This document shows positions 50,848 to 60,820 of a stretch of 64,000 nt of DNA, piece by piece. The first letter of the stretch is position 1; every line of letters begins with the position of its first letter. The notes beneath the pieces are model-generated. The model was not told where the DNA came from and made no database searches. It was given only the letters and a program-made list of their open reading frames with translations. The position numbers and the translations under genes were made by a program. Origin of the DNA: Hyphomicrobiales bacterium (lineage in GTDB: Bacteria; Pseudomonadota; Alphaproteobacteria; Rhizobiales; Rhizobiaceae); assembly GCA_900465685.1 (NCBI GenBank), contig UEGR01000007.1, positions 124,001 to 188,000 of the forward strand. Reading direction: 5' to 3'.

Positions 50848-53157
50848 TTAGCTCTTCGGCAGCGTATAGGCGATGACATGATCGCCCGGCTTGGTGCCGA
50901 TAGAACCGTGCCCACCGGCAACCATCAGCACGAATTGCTGATCGCCAACCGTATAGGACATCGGCGTCGCCTGTCCGCCAGCGGGCAGACGCGCTTCCCA
51001 GAGCACCTTGCCACTGGTCAGGTCGTAGGCGCGCAGATAATCGTCGACAGCCGCGCCAAGGAAGGCAACGCCGCCTGCCGTGATCATCGGACCACCGATG
51101 CCCGGCACGCCGACTTTCAGCGGTAGCGGAACCGGAGCCATATCGCGAATGGTGCCATTGCGATGCTTATAGACGGTCTTGCCGGTTCGCAGATCGACGC
51201 CCGCAACATAGCCCCATGGCGGGGTCTGGCACGGAATGCCGAGCGGGCCGAGGAATGGTCCCATGAAGACGCCATAAGGCGCACCATCATTGCGGTTCAG
51301 GCCCTGTTCGCTGCCCTTCTCATCCTGCCCCTTCGGCGGAATTTCCGAACGCGGAACAAGGCGTGACGTGAAGGCCAGATAGGTCGGCATGCCGAACATG
51401 ACCTGACGCACCGGATCGACGGCTACGCTGCCCCAGTTGAAGACGCCGAAATTGCCCGGATAGACAATGGTGCCCTTCAGCGACGGCGGCGTGTAGCGGC
51501 CTTCATATGCCAGCTGGTGGAACTTGATGCGGCAGGCGAGCTGATCGAACATCGTCACGCCCCACATATCGCTTTCGCGCAATGCTGGCGGGCTGAAGGT
51601 GAGATCGGAGATCGGCTGCGTTGGCGACGAATGATCTTCCGGGATGGTGCCGGTCGGGGCCGGGATTTCCTTGATCGGAATGATCGGCTCGCCGGTGCGG
51701 CGGTCGAGCACATAAAGGTCGCCCTGCTTGGTCGGACCGACCAGCGCTGGCGTGCCGTTGATATCAAGCAGAACCGGCTGCGCCGGAACGTCCATATCCC
51801 ACAGATCGTGATGAACCGTCTGGCGCACCCACTTCACCTGACCCGTATTCACATCGAGCGCGACGATGGAGGAGGAATATTTCTCCACATTTTCGCTGCG
51901 TCCCATGCCGAGCTGGTCAGGCACCTGATTGCCAAGCGGCACGAAGATCAGGCCGAGCTTTTCGTCCACGCTGGAGACCGACCAGCTATTAGGCGAATTC
52001 GTCGTGTAGAACTGGCCTTCCGGCAGCGGCGTCGTGACATCCGGATTACCCGAATCCCAGTTCCAGATAAGCTGGCCGGTACGGATGTCGAAAGCGCGGA
52101 TGACGCCCGACTGTTCTTCCGTCGAGTAGTTATCGTTGACGGCACCGCCGACAATGATCTTGTCGCCGACCACAGCCGGAGGTGAGGTCGAGTAATAATA
52201 ACCGGCCGGATTAAACTTCATGCCATGGCTGAGATCGAGCGTGCCGCCATTGGCAAAATCGGTGCAGATTTCACCGGTCGCCGTATCAAGCGCGATCAGG
52301 CGGGCATCCGAGGTCGGCAGATAGACCCGCTCGGCGCATTTGGCGCCTGCTGTCGCATTGGCGTCCTTCCAGTAGCTCACGCCACGGCAGGTCTGGTGCT
52401 GGCGGTCGGTGTTGAAGCCGACTTTCGGATCGAACTTCCACTTTTCCTTGCCGGTCGCGGCATCAAGCGCAATGGCCCAATTATGCGGCGTGCAGAGATA
52501 GAGCGAGTCGCCGATCTTGAGCGGCGTCACCTGATAGGTGGTCTCGCCGACATCCTGCGGCTGCTTCACGTCACCGGTCTGATACTGCCAGGCAACCTGC
52601 AATTTGGAGACATTGTCCGGCGTGATCTGTGACAGCGGCGAATAACGCTGGCCATAGGGCGTGCGGCCATATTGGTGCCATTCACCGTCCGGCACATTGC
52701 CGCCCAGATCGGGTGTCGCCGCAACCTTGTCTGTCGGGAGACTACCCGCAATATTGTAGGGGTCCTGCGTCATGGAATAGCCGGCGATTGCAAGCGCAAC
52801 CACGCTCGCGACCGTCAGCGGTAGACCACCGCCGCCCTGCCCGCCATTCAGCGGCTTGCGTATCCACGGGGTCAGAAGCCAGAGGCCGAGCAGCACGATA
52901 ATGCCGCCCCGCGCGCCAAGCTGCCACCAATCGAAGCCAACTTCATAAACAGCCCAGCCCAGCGAGCCGAGCACGATCAGCGCATAGAGCCACAGGGCCG
53001 CAGCGCTTCTTTTCAAGAGAAGAGCCGCTGTCAGCAAAAAGCCGACAGCCGCAATGATGTAGTACCAGCTGCCCCCCAGGGTAACGAGCTGGACACCGCC
53101 CCAGCCGAGCGCCAGCCCGACCAGCAAAAGGACGATAGAGGTCAAGGAAATAAGCAA
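50848..53157 (-). CDS. gcd: Membrane-bound PQQ-dependent glucose dehydrogenase
   Basis: 769 residues. Five N-terminal membrane helices (residues about 1-140), then a PQQ beta-propeller (LDAATGKEKWKFDPK; WDMDVPAQPVL; GYVAGVDLRTGKTVYKHRNG; YDLTSGKVLWEARLPAGG). It oxidises glucose to gluconolactone in the periplasm and gives electrons to ubiquinone. The start is TTG at 53157 with AAGGGG about 8 nt upstream. No pqq biosynthesis gene lies nearby. Position between cueR and copA seems unrelated in function. Confidence 0.95.
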   Translation of the reverse strand: MLISLTSIVLLLVGLALGWGGVQLVTLGGSWYYIIAAVGFLLTAALLLKRSAAALWLYALIVLGSLGWAVYEVGFDWWQLGARGGIIVLLGLWLLTPWIRKPLNGGQGGGGLPLTVASVVALAIAGYSMTQDPYNIAGSLPTDKVAATPDLGGNVPDGEWHQYGRTPYGQRYSPLSQITPDNVSKLQVAWQYQTGDVKQPQDVGETTYQVTPLKIGDSLYLCTPHNWAIALDAATGKEKWKFDPKVGFNTDRQHQTCRGVSYWKDANATAGAKCAERVYLPTSDARLIALDTATGEICTDFANGGTLDLSHGMKFNPAGYYYSTSPPAVVGDKIIVGGAVNDNYSTEEQSGVIRAFDIRTGQLIWNWDSGNPDVTTPLPEGQFYTTNSPNSWSVSSVDEKLGLIFVPLGNQVPDQLGMGRSENVEKYSSSIVALDVNTGQVKWVRQTVHHDLWDMDVPAQPVLLDINGTPALVGPTKQGDLYVLDRRTGEPIIPIKEIPAPTGTIPEDHSSPTQPISDLTFSPPALRESDMWGVTMFDQLACRIKFHQLAYEGRYTPPSLKGTIVYPGNFGVFNWGSVAVDPVRQVMFGMPTYLAFTSRLVPRSEIPPKGQDEKGSEQGLNRNDGAPYGVFMGPFLGPLGIPCQTPPWGYVAGVDLRTGKTVYKHRNGTIRDMAPVPLPLKVGVPGIGGPMITAGGVAFLGAAVDDYLRAYDLTSGKVLWEARLPAGGQATPMSYTVGDQQFVLMVAGGHGSIGTKPGDHVIAYTLPKS

Positions 53158-53329
53158 AATATTACCCCTTCAAGTGTGACTGCAGACCGCCGTGCCTGAA
53201 CCCGAATGCACGGAAAACATCGAATGCGAGAAGTCCTGATGGGTGGGAGTGCCGTTGCATTTCAAACGCAGCAACACTCTCTGCCTTCAAATAAAACTAG
53301 GCAGAAATCTAAAAAGACCAGAGGAAACA

Positions 53330-53359
53330 AAAACGGCGACCCAAGAGAGCCGCCGTTTT
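53330..53359. terminator. Terminator after copA
   Basis: AAAACGGCG-acccaagagagc-CGCCGTTTT, 32 nt past the copA stop on the minus strand; the outer A/T pairs extend the stem. The remaining gap to gcd (53158-53329) should hold the gcd promoter. Confidence 0.7.
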
Positions 53360-53390
53360 CGATTTTTCTAATTGTGCGTTACCGCACTCA

Positions 53391-55883
53391 TCAACCAAGA
53401 GGGCTTTTGAACCGGCGCAACCTCAACGCATTGCTGAGCACGAAGATGCTCGACAGTGCCATCGCACCCGCCGCCAGAACCGGCGACAGCAAAGTGCCGG
53501 TAAAGGGGTAGAGAATTCCGGCAGCGACCGGAATGAGCGCCACATTATAAGCGAAGGCCCAGAAGAGGTTTTCGCTGATATTGCGGATTGTCGCCTTGGA
53601 TATGGCGATGGCGTTTGCAACACCGCGCAGGTCGCCCGACATCAGCACCACATCCGCGCTTTCAATCGCAATATCGGTTCCGGTGCCAATGGCAATGCCA
53701 ACATCTGCTGCCGCCAGCGCCGGGGCGTCGTTGATGCCGTCACCGACGAAAGCAATACGCTTGCCACCAGCCGAAAGCCGCTTTAGCGCTTCAACCTTGC
53801 CGTCCGGCAGCACTTCCGCCACCACTTCATCAATGCCGAGCCGCTTGGCGATGGCCTGCGCGGTGCGGCGATTGTCGCCGGTGATCATCGCCACGGTAAG
53901 CCCCTGCTCGTGCAGGGCAGCAATGGCCGCAGGCGTGGTTTCCTTCATCGGGTCAGCGACGGTCACAATGGCCGCAAGCTTGCCGTCAACGGCGGCATAA
54001 AGCGGCGACTGGCCTTCATCACCCAGACGCTTCGCATCCTCGGCAAATACCGCCACATCATGGCCAAGCTTCGCCATATAGCGGTCGGCGCCGATGGCGA
54101 CTTCATGCCCTGATACAGTCGCCTTGAGACCGAAACCCGGCACTGCTTCGAAAGCCGAGACGTCAGCAAGCTTCAGGCCCTCTTCCTTTGCAGCCGTCAC
54201 GATGGCGTCGGCAATCGGATGTTCGGAGCGGGCTTCAACAGCTGCCACCAGCGCCAGAAGTTCTTGCCTGTCGAAACCGTCGACCGTTGCGAAATGCGCC
54301 AGAGCAGGCTTGCCCTGGGTCAGCGTGCCGGTCTTGTCGACAGCGATGATCGTTGCATCACGCAAGGTTTGCAGCGCATCGCCACGGCGAAACAGAACAC
54401 CGAACTCTGCCGCACGACCAGTGCCGACCATGATCGACGTCGGGGTTGCCAGCCCCATTGCGCATGGGCAGGCAATGATGAGAACGGCAATCGCATTGAC
54501 CAGCGCATAGCCGAGCATTGCCGTGCCGCCAATGGCGAGCCAGAGCACGAAGGTCAGCGCGGCGGCAGCCATGACGGCGGGCACGAACCAGCCTGTCACC
54601 TTGTCGACCTTGGCCTGAATGGGCAGCTTGTCGGCCTGTGCATCCTCCACCATGCGGATGATCTGCGAGATCACCATGTCGCGGCCAACCTTGGTGGCGC
54701 GGAAAGTGAAAGCACCCGTCTTGTTGATGGTGCCGCCGACCACTTCCACACCCTTGTCTTTGGCGACCGGCACCGGCTCGCCGGTGATCATCGATTCATC
54801 GACATAGGACGAACCTTCGATCACTTCGCCATCGACCGGCACTTTCTCGCCGGGCCGCACCTGCACGATGTCGCCTGCGCGCACGTCTTCGAGCAGTACA
54901 TCGACCGGCTCGCCATCGCGCACCACGCGGGCCGACTTGGCCTGCAAGCCGACCAGACGGCTGATCGCTGCACTGGTGCGTCCCTTGGCGCGTGCTTCAA
55001 GATAGCGCCCGATCAGGATCAGCGTGACGATGACCGCCGCCGCCTCGAAATAAACGTTGACCGTGCCCGCAGGCAAAACGCCCGGCAGAAAGGTTGCGAC
55101 AAGCGAGAAGCCCCATGCTGCAAGCGTACCGACGACGACCAGCGAATTCATATCCGGTGTTGCGCGCAGCAGCGCCGGAATGCCCTTCTTGAAGAAGCGC
55201 AGACCCGGTCCGAACAGGACAAGCGTGGTCAGTACAAATTGCAGATACCAGCTGTTCTGCATGCCGACCCGGTCCATCACGAACATATGGACGGCGGGAA
55301 TGAGATGCGATCCCATTTCCAGCACAAAGACCGGAAGGGTCAAAACTGCAGCCAGCAGAACACTCTTTTTCAGCTCCGCAGCTTCAGCATCGCGCTTTTC
55401 GCTTTGGGTCTTTTGCCCGGTTTCGGCTTGGGCCTCTTCGCTACGATCATTCAGCGACCGCGCCTCGTAACCGGCTTTCTCGACGGCCTTGACCAGTTCG
55501 GCGGTCTCGACCTGTCCGGCCAGTTCCACATGCGCACGCTCGGTCGCCAGATTGACACTGGCGCGCGTCACACCCGGCACTGCATTCAGCGCCTTCTCGA
55601 CCTTGCTGACGCAGGAGGCGCAGCTCATGCCTTCAATGGCGAGATCAACGCTACCTGACGGAACCTCGTAGCCTGCCTTGCGAATAGCATCGATGACGGC
55701 AGGCAGATCCGGCGTACCCTTGAAGGTAACGTCGGCGCGTTCGGTGGCGAGATTAACGGAAACCTTGTCGACGCCTGCAACCTTCGACACAGCCTTTTCG
55801 ACCGAGGAAACACAGGATGCACAGCTCATGCCTTCCACGGGAACGGGAAAGCTGATGGATTCGTGATCGACGGGCTTGTTCAT
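53391..55883 (-). CDS. copA: Cu(I)-exporting P1B-type ATPase
   Basis: 830 residues. Two N-terminal heavy-metal domains with GMSCASC (Cys21/24 and Cys88/91), eight membrane segments, the ion-binding CPC motif (IACPCAMGL near 471), TGE (MITGEPVPV), the phosphorylated Asp of DKTGTLT (near 515), the HP motif (SEHPIADAI) and [14 protein letters not shown]. It pumps Cu(I) from cytoplasm to periplasm. The CueR-type promoter is at 56062-56086, and a 102-bp repeat lies in the leader. Confidence 0.97.
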   Translation of the reverse strand: MNKPVDHESISFPVPVEGMSCASCVSSVEKAVSKVAGVDKVSVNLATERADVTFKGTPDLPAVIDAIRKAGYEVPSGSVDLAIEGMSCASCVSKVEKALNAVPGVTRASVNLATERAHVELAGQVETAELVKAVEKAGYEARSLNDRSEEAQAETGQKTQSEKRDAEAAELKKSVLLAAVLTLPVFVLEMGSHLIPAVHMFVMDRVGMQNSWYLQFVLTTLVLFGPGLRFFKKGIPALLRATPDMNSLVVVGTLAAWGFSLVATFLPGVLPAGTVNVYFEAAAVIVTLILIGRYLEARAKGRTSAAISRLVGLQAKSARVVRDGEPVDVLLEDVRAGDIVQVRPGEKVPVDGEVIEGSSYVDESMITGEPVPVAKDKGVEVVGGTINKTGAFTFRATKVGRDMVISQIIRMVEDAQADKLPIQAKVDKVTGWFVPAVMAAAALTFVLWLAIGGTAMLGYALVNAIAVLIIACPCAMGLATPTSIMVGTGRAAEFGVLFRRGDALQTLRDATIIAVDKTGTLTQGKPALAHFATVDGFDRQELLALVAAVEARSEHPIADAIVTAAKEEGLKLADVSAFEAVPGFGLKATVSGHEVAIGADRYMAKLGHDVAVFAEDAKRLGDEGQSPLYAAVDGKLAAIVTVADPMKETTPAAIAALHEQGLTVAMITGDNRRTAQAIAKRLGIDEVVAEVLPDGKVEALKRLSAGGKRIAFVGDGINDAPALAAADVGIAIGTGTDIAIESADVVLMSGDLRGVANAIAISKATIRNISENLFWAFAYNVALIPVAAGILYPFTGTLLSPVLAAGAMALSSIFVLSNALRLRRFKSPLG

Positions 55884-55925
55884 GGCAATCCTCTTCGAGA
55901 CCTTTAGCAGTCCCTTTTCACGCCT

Positions 55926-56027
55926 TAGAGCGCGTTTCGATCCGATTAATCGGATCGGCGCTCTAATTCTTTGTTTTACGCATTATCCTACGCAAAACCG
56001 CTTCGCACTTTTGCTGGAAATGCTCTA
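55926..56027. repeat. RIME/Bru-RS-like palindromic element, full copy B, in the copA leader
   Basis: TAGAGCGCGTTTCGATCCGA...CGGATCGGCGCTCTA, linker, then CGCATTATCCTACGCAAAACC...CACTTTTGCTGGAAATGC. The first half agrees almost base for base with copy A at 22999. It begins 42 nt upstream of the copA start codon, downstream of the promoter. Confidence 0.85.
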
Positions 56028-56055
56028 GCAGAGGCTAGATTTCTGAATTGCCATA

Positions 56056-56086
56056 TAAGTAGTCCTTCCCACCGTTGGAAGGTCAA
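56056..56086 (-). promoter_or_regulatory. copA promoter: CueR-type copA promoter
   Basis: Read on the minus strand: TTGACC (-35), a 19-bp spacer that contains the palindrome CCTTCC-AACGGTG-GGAAGG, then TACTTA (-10). The long spacer with this dyad is the known layout of MerR/CueR-activated promoters and matches the E. coli copA promoter closely. Confidence 0.88.
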
Positions 56087-56135
56087 GCGCTTTTTTGAAA
56101 GCAGAAATGCGGAATTGTTTTTCCGGATTTTCCGA

Positions 56136-58262
56136 TCAGACCGGCAGCCGGTTATGCGCCGGGGGCATGGCGAGGCCGGTGCCGTTATTGCTCTGGATAA
56201 AGGCCTGCACATCGCTGGCCGGCATCGGGCGTCCGGTCAGATAGCCTTGCACCTCGCCGAAACGTTCGGTTCTCAGACGCTCAAGCTGCTGCGCCGTTTC
56301 CACGCCTTCGGCGGTGGTGACAATGTTGAAGCCAGCGCCCAACGTTGCCACCGCCTGGATGATGGCGAGATCGCGCGTATCCGCTTCGATACCGGAGACG
56401 AAGCTGCGGTCGATCTTGATCTTGTCGAACGGAAAGGAGCGCAGATAGCTGAGCGAGGAATAGCCGGTGCCAAAATCGTCCATGGCAATGCGAGCGCCAA
56501 GGCGGCGCAACTCGAACAGCAATTCGATATTGTGCTTGCTGTTGGACAGAAACACCGACTCAGTGATTTCCAGTTCCAGCCGGTTCGGCGACAGGCGGGC
56601 CGCATCCAGCGCATCAGTGACAGAGCGCAAAAGCGAGCTTTGGCTGAACTGCACCGGCGACAGATTGACCGAAACCTTGATATCCTCCGGCCAGGAAACC
56701 GCTTCGCGGCAGGCCGCCAGCAGCACCCAGTCACCGATGGGACCGATCAACCCGGTCTCTTCCGCGAGCGGAATGAACTCCGCCGGTGAAATCATGCCGC
56801 GCTCGGGATGACGCCAGCGGATCAGCGCTTCAAAGCCGGAAATCCGCCCGCTCTCCAGATTGAAGATCGGCTGGTAATGCAGTTCGAACTGCTGGGACAG
56901 CAGGGCCTGACGCAGCTCGCTCGTCATGATGTGGCGCTTTTCAGCGGCCAGACGCAACGCGTGCTGGTAGAAATGGAAGGTGCGCCTGCCGCTCGATTTC
57001 GACGCGTGGAGCGCCAGATCGGCGTTGCGCATCAGCACGTCGGAATTATCGCCATGCAGCGGCGCCTGCGCGATGCCCATGCTGCATGTGACGAATTCGG
57101 AATTGTCGCCGAGCTTGAACGGTTCCTGAAATGCCGAAAGCACCCGATCCGCAAACATGGCGATCTGGCCAACGGTCCCGCTGCGATAGATGACGGCGAA
57201 CTCATCGCCGCCGAGCCGCGCGATGAACTGGTCGCTCGTGGTGATCTGGCGCAACCGCTCGGCCACCTGCTGCAAGAGCTGGTCGCCTGCCTGATGGCCG
57301 ATATTGTCGTTGATGCTCTTGAAGTGATCGATGTCGATATAGAAAAGCGCAAACGGCTCCGCATCGCCGCCCTTTTTCAGCAAGTCCTCGACATGATGGG
57401 AGAAATAGGCGCGGTTGGGCAGTCGCGTGAGGCTGTCATGCATGGCGATATGGGCCATGCGCTCCTCGATTTCGCGCCGTTCGGTAATGTCTTCGATCAA
57501 GCCGATCAGATAGCGCGGCGTGCCGTCGTCGACCGGCGGAATGGAGCTCTTGATGACACGCAGAATGCGCTGCGTTCCGTCGTCGTGATGGGTTTTATAT
57601 TCGACGCTGAGCGCTTCGCCTTTGCTCATCACCTGACGATCCTGCTGCGCATATTGGCGGCGCTCCAGATCCGTCATCAGCTGTGCATCGGTGAAGCCGA
57701 CCACCGCCTCAATCGCCTTGCCGCTCGCCTGCGATGCCGCCTGATTGTAGAGCACGTAACGCCCCTCGTCCTGCATGTCCTTGATGAACACGCCGAGCGG
57801 CAGATTGCTGACAAGGCTATCGAGCAGTGATTGCGCATGGATCGCCTGCCGGTTGGCTTCGGCAATTTCGGTCCGATCCTGCACGATGGCAAGGATGGCG
57901 TCCTTACCGTCGAACTGCACTTCCCGTCCGTAGGTCAGAACTTCGATGATTTCGCCGGTGGCGCGCCGATGCTGCCATCGCTCGGGGCGCTCCAGATCGC
58001 TGCGATCACGGACAGCGCTCAGCATGCGCTCGCGCTCGGCCTGCGGACGAATATCGAGAACAGTCATGCCCGGCAGTTCATCAGGCGTATAGCCGTAAAG
58101 CGCATAGGCCGCGTCGTTCATGATGATGAAGCCGAGAGTCTGCGGGTCATAGACCCACATTGGCGTCGGATGGGTGGTGAAAAGGATACGGAAATCCTGC
58201 TGGGACGTGCTCGCCATGGAGCCTCCCGCCTCTGTCGGACCGGCTTTCCGCTTCGCCATCAT
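56136..58262 (-). CDS. PAS-PAS-GGDEF-EAL protein (cyclic-di-GMP turnover)
   Basis: 708 residues. Two PAS domains (about 15-130 and 140-265; MWVYDPQTLGFIIMND, YLIGLIEDITERRE), a GGDEF domain with intact GGDEF near 352, and an EAL domain with intact FEALIRW near 478 and DDFGTGYSSLSYL near 600. No membrane helix, so cytoplasmic. Both output motifs are complete, so it may make and degrade c-di-GMP. The ATGATG at 58262-58259 has AAGGGG upstream; a later ATG at 58217 with GGGAGG is also possible. Confidence 0.92.
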   Translation of the reverse strand: MMAKRKAGPTEAGGSMASTSQQDFRILFTTHPTPMWVYDPQTLGFIIMNDAAYALYGYTPDELPGMTVLDIRPQAERERMLSAVRDRSDLERPERWQHRRATGEIIEVLTYGREVQFDGKDAILAIVQDRTEIAEANRQAIHAQSLLDSLVSNLPLGVFIKDMQDEGRYVLYNQAASQASGKAIEAVVGFTDAQLMTDLERRQYAQQDRQVMSKGEALSVEYKTHHDDGTQRILRVIKSSIPPVDDGTPRYLIGLIEDITERREIEERMAHIAMHDSLTRLPNRAYFSHHVEDLLKKGGDAEPFALFYIDIDHFKSINDNIGHQAGDQLLQQVAERLRQITTSDQFIARLGGDEFAVIYRSGTVGQIAMFADRVLSAFQEPFKLGDNSEFVTCSMGIAQAPLHGDNSDVLMRNADLALHASKSSGRRTFHFYQHALRLAAEKRHIMTSELRQALLSQQFELHYQPIFNLESGRISGFEALIRWRHPERGMISPAEFIPLAEETGLIGPIGDWVLLAACREAVSWPEDIKVSVNLSPVQFSQSSLLRSVTDALDAARLSPNRLELEITESVFLSNSKHNIELLFELRRLGARIAMDDFGTGYSSLSYLRSFPFDKIKIDRSFVSGIEADTRDLAIIQAVATLGAGFNIVTTAEGVETAQQLERLRTERFGEVQGYLTGRPMPASDVQAFIQSNNGTGLAMPPAHNRLPV

Positions 58263-58289
58263 ATACCCCTTGCCCCAAGCCGACACATG

Positions 58290-58570
58290 TCGTCAGTCTA
58301 AATTAGCCAACAAAACCTCTCACTGGAACATCATATTCCGCATGAGTTCATGACCAGACAAGCTCACGAACCAACAGGCGAGGACCGTCACCAGGACGCA
58401 CTTCCCCGCTGGGAGAATACGACCAATGGTTTTAACAAACCATATATGAAGGAGGTACTCATTTAGTTTTTTCTGATGATCTTGTTTTTTATAGCGTCAG
58501 ACCTCGCGCGAGACCGCTTGAGATAACTTGACCGCTCAAAACTTCCGGCCTATGCCTATGGATGCAAAAT
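58290..58570. other. Intergenic region between the GGDEF-EAL gene and the TPP riboswitch
   Basis: About 280 bp with no gene that I can support. It must contain the promoter of the thi operon and of the divergent GGDEF-EAL gene. Confidence 0.5.
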
Positions 58571-58661
58571 TCGTTGGGGTGCCTCGAAAGAGGCTGAGAG
58601 GCGCGTTCACGCGTTAACCCATTGAACCTGATCCGGGTAATACCTGCGTAGGGAACGGAGT
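58571..58661 (+). ncRNA. TPP riboswitch (THI element)
   Basis: The conserved parts are present in order: GGGGTGCC, the pyrimidine-sensing CTGAGAGG, AACCCATTGAACCTGATC, CGGGTAATACC and GCGTAGGGAA. It stands 97 nt before thiD and controls the thi operon in response to thiamine pyrophosphate. Confidence 0.96.
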
Positions 58662-58693
58662 TTGACGCGTCGCGGACAGGGTTCATCCCACTC

Positions 58694-58752
58694 GGAGCTT
58701 ATGCTCCTTACAGGTTCATGACGTCTCATCTTTCCGTTCGGAATGAGAGACG
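58694..58752 (+). promoter_or_regulatory. Expression platform of the TPP riboswitch
   Basis: GGAGC-ttat-GCTCC (58694-58707) is followed by CGTCTCAT (58722-58729), which can pair with ATGAGAGACG (58743-58752, 2-nt bulge). The latter holds GAGAG, the only ribosome site before the thiD ATG at 58758. No terminator T run is seen, so control of translation is likely. Confidence 0.6.
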
Positions 58753-58757
58753 ACACG

Positions 58758-59633
58758 ATGAACCAGAAACATAGTTTCTCCCGAACCAAATCCAACAATG
58801 GCCAGACACGGTCTGTGCCCATCTGCGTGACAATTGCCGGTTCCGACAGCGGCGGCGGCGCTGGCATTCAGGCCGACCTCAAGACATTTTCGGCGCTCGG
58901 CGTTTATGGCGCGAGCGTCATTGCGGCTGTGACCGTGCAGAACACCTGCACGGTGAGCGCGGTGCACGATATCCCGCCCGCCATTGTCGCTGGGCAGATC
59001 GACGCCGTTTTCAGCGATCTCGACGTTGCCGCAGTGAAGATCGGCATGGTTTCCGTGCCCGAAACCATCGAGGCCATTGCGCGGGGACTCGCCCATTTTT
59101 CCGGCCCTGTCGTGCTCGATCCGGTGATGGTGGCCAAGTCCGGCGACCGGCTTTTGAGCGAAAGCGCCATTGCGCTTTTGCGCCAGAAACTGGTGCCGAT
59201 CGCAACGCTTTTGACCCCAAACCGGCCTGAAGCTGCCTGCCTGCTCGGCTGCGGTCTGGCGCTTGATGATGAAGACGCCGAACAACAGGGCCGCGCATTG
59301 CTCGAACTCGGCGCGAAAGCCGTTCTGATGAAGGGCGGCCATGCGGAAGGCGAAATCTGCGTCGACCTCCTCGTTCGCCGCGATCAGCCGACGCTGCGTG
59401 TCGAGGCGCAGCGCATCTTGACCGGCAACACCCATGGCACAGGCTGCACGCTCTCCTCGGCCATTGCGGCAGAGCTTGCAAAGAACCTGCCGCTCGAAAA
59501 GGCCATGCTTGCAGCCCACACCTATCTGCAAGGGGCAATCCGCGCTGCCGATACGTTGAAGATCGGACACGGCCACGGGCCGGTGCACCATTTCCATAAC
59601 CTCTGGAAAACCCGAATGGAGGAGATTGCGTGA
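58758..59633 (+). CDS. thiD: Hydroxymethylpyrimidine/phosphomethylpyrimidine kinase
   Basis: 291 residues. ThiD signatures: IAGSDSGGGAGIQADLKTFS near residue 20, GASVIAAVTVQNT, LDPVMVAKSG, LTPNRPEA, LMKGGHAEG and GTGCTLSSAIAAELA. It phosphorylates HMP and then HMP-P in thiamine synthesis and salvage. First gene of the thi operon. The ATG at 58758 is preferred to 58743 because GAGAG precedes it; 58743 has almost no spacing from any ribosome site. Confidence 0.95.
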   Translation: MNQKHSFSRTKSNNGQTRSVPICVTIAGSDSGGGAGIQADLKTFSALGVYGASVIAAVTVQNTCTVSAVHDIPPAIVAGQIDAVFSDLDVAAVKIGMVSVPETIEAIARGLAHFSGPVVLDPVMVAKSGDRLLSESAIALLRQKLVPIATLLTPNRPEAACLLGCGLALDDEDAEQQGRALLELGAKAVLMKGGHAEGEICVDLLVRRDQPTLRVEAQRILTGNTHGTGCTLSSAIAAELAKNLPLEKAMLAAHTYLQGAIRAADTLKIGHGHGPVHHFHNLWKTRMEEIA

Positions 59634-60625
59634 TGCGCGTCACCATCATCGGAGCGGGTGTCGCCGGTCTTGCCACCGCCGCCGAGTTCACCGATCAGGG
59701 CCATGCCGTCACGGTGATTGCCCGCAGCCCGCAGATCGGTTCCGACTGCTGTTCCTGGCTTGCAGGCGGCATGCTGGCACCATGGTGCGAGGGCGAAAGC
59801 GCCGAAGAGCCTGTGGTGCGGCTCGGTCAGGAAGCCATCGGCTGGTGGGAAAAGCACGTCTCCGGCGTCAAGCGCGAAGGCACTCTGGTTCTGTCGCACA
59901 ACCGTGACGCCAGCGAGTTGCGCCGTTTCGCCCGCCGGACGGAAGCCTTCGACACAATCGACCATGACCGCATTGATGCACTGGAACCCGATCTGGCCGG
60001 GCGTTTCCGGCAGGGCCTGTTCTTCACACGTGAAGGCCATCTCGATCCGCGCAAGACATTGGTTGAGCTGGCCGAAAACCTGCAAAGAAAAGGCGTCGTC
60101 TTTCACCTCAATACGGAAGCGCATGAAGCGAAGATCGACGCGGATATCACCGTCGATGCCCGTGGTCTTAGCGCCCGCGATGCGCTGCCCGATCTGCGCG
60201 GCGTCAAGGGTGAGATGCTGGTTGTCCGCTCGCGCGACATCAACCTTTCGCGGCCCGTGCGTCTCCTGCATCCGCGCATTCCGCTCTACATCGTGCCGCG
60301 CGGCGACGGCGTGCACATGATCGGCGCGACGATGATCGAAAGCGATCAGCGCAGTGGCATCAGCGTGCGCTCGACATTGGAGCTTTTGAGCGCGGCTTAC
60401 GCCCTGCATCCGGCCTTCGGCGAGGCTGAAATTCTCGAAACCGGCGTCGATGCGCGCCCCGCCTTTCCAGACAACCTTCCCCGCGTGAGACGGCGTGGCA
60501 AAACCATCTATGTCAACGGGCTTTACCGCCACGGCTTCCTGCTTTCGCCAGCTGTGGCACGCATGGCGGTTGCGGCCGCGACCGCGCCCGAAACTATGCC
60601 TGAATTTGTGGAGGACTATGCATGA
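59633..60625 (+). CDS. thiO: Glycine oxidase ThiO
   Basis: 330 residues. FAD/DAO fold: RVTIIGAGVAGLATAAEF at the N-terminus, SDCCSWLAGGMLAPWCE, LHPRIPLYIVPRGDGVHMIG, and YVNGLYRHGFLLSP at the end. It oxidises glycine to the imine used for the thiazole ring, the aerobic alternative to ThiH. ATG at 59633 overlaps the thiD stop (TGATG); a GTG at 59630 is a possible start one codon earlier. Confidence 0.94.
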   Translation: MRVTIIGAGVAGLATAAEFTDQGHAVTVIARSPQIGSDCCSWLAGGMLAPWCEGESAEEPVVRLGQEAIGWWEKHVSGVKREGTLVLSHNRDASELRRFARRTEAFDTIDHDRIDALEPDLAGRFRQGLFFTREGHLDPRKTLVELAENLQRKGVVFHLNTEAHEAKIDADITVDARGLSARDALPDLRGVKGEMLVVRSRDINLSRPVRLLHPRIPLYIVPRGDGVHMIGATMIESDQRSGISVRSTLELLSAAYALHPAFGEAEILETGVDARPAFPDNLPRVRRRGKTIYVNGLYRHGFLLSPAVARMAVAAATAPETMPEFVEDYA

Positions 60626-60819
60626 CGATCGTGCTGAACGGTGAAGTCATCACCACGGCAGCCGCCAATCTGGCGGCGCTGCTGACCGAGATCGAACTGG
60701 ATGAAGCGGTTGTTGCAACCGCGCTGAACGGTGAATTCGTGGCCAGCGACGAGCGCGCAGCCGCGACCTTGTCGGCTGGCGACCGCATCGAAGTTCTGGC
60801 CCCGATGCAGGGAGGCTGA
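60622..60819 (+). CDS. thiS: Sulfur carrier protein ThiS
   Basis: 65 residues, ubiquitin-like, ending in GG (APMQGG) as needed for thiocarboxylate formation. Overlaps the thiO stop by ATGA. Donates sulfur to ThiG. Confidence 0.96.
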   Translation: MTIVLNGEVITTAAANLAALLTEIELDEAVVATALNGEFVASDERAAATLSAGDRIEVLAPMQGG

Positions 60820-60820
60820 G

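Noticed and set aside
53206-53511. 101-codon plus-strand frame across the copA end
   Set aside because: It runs through the terminator and antisense to copA; no features of a protein.
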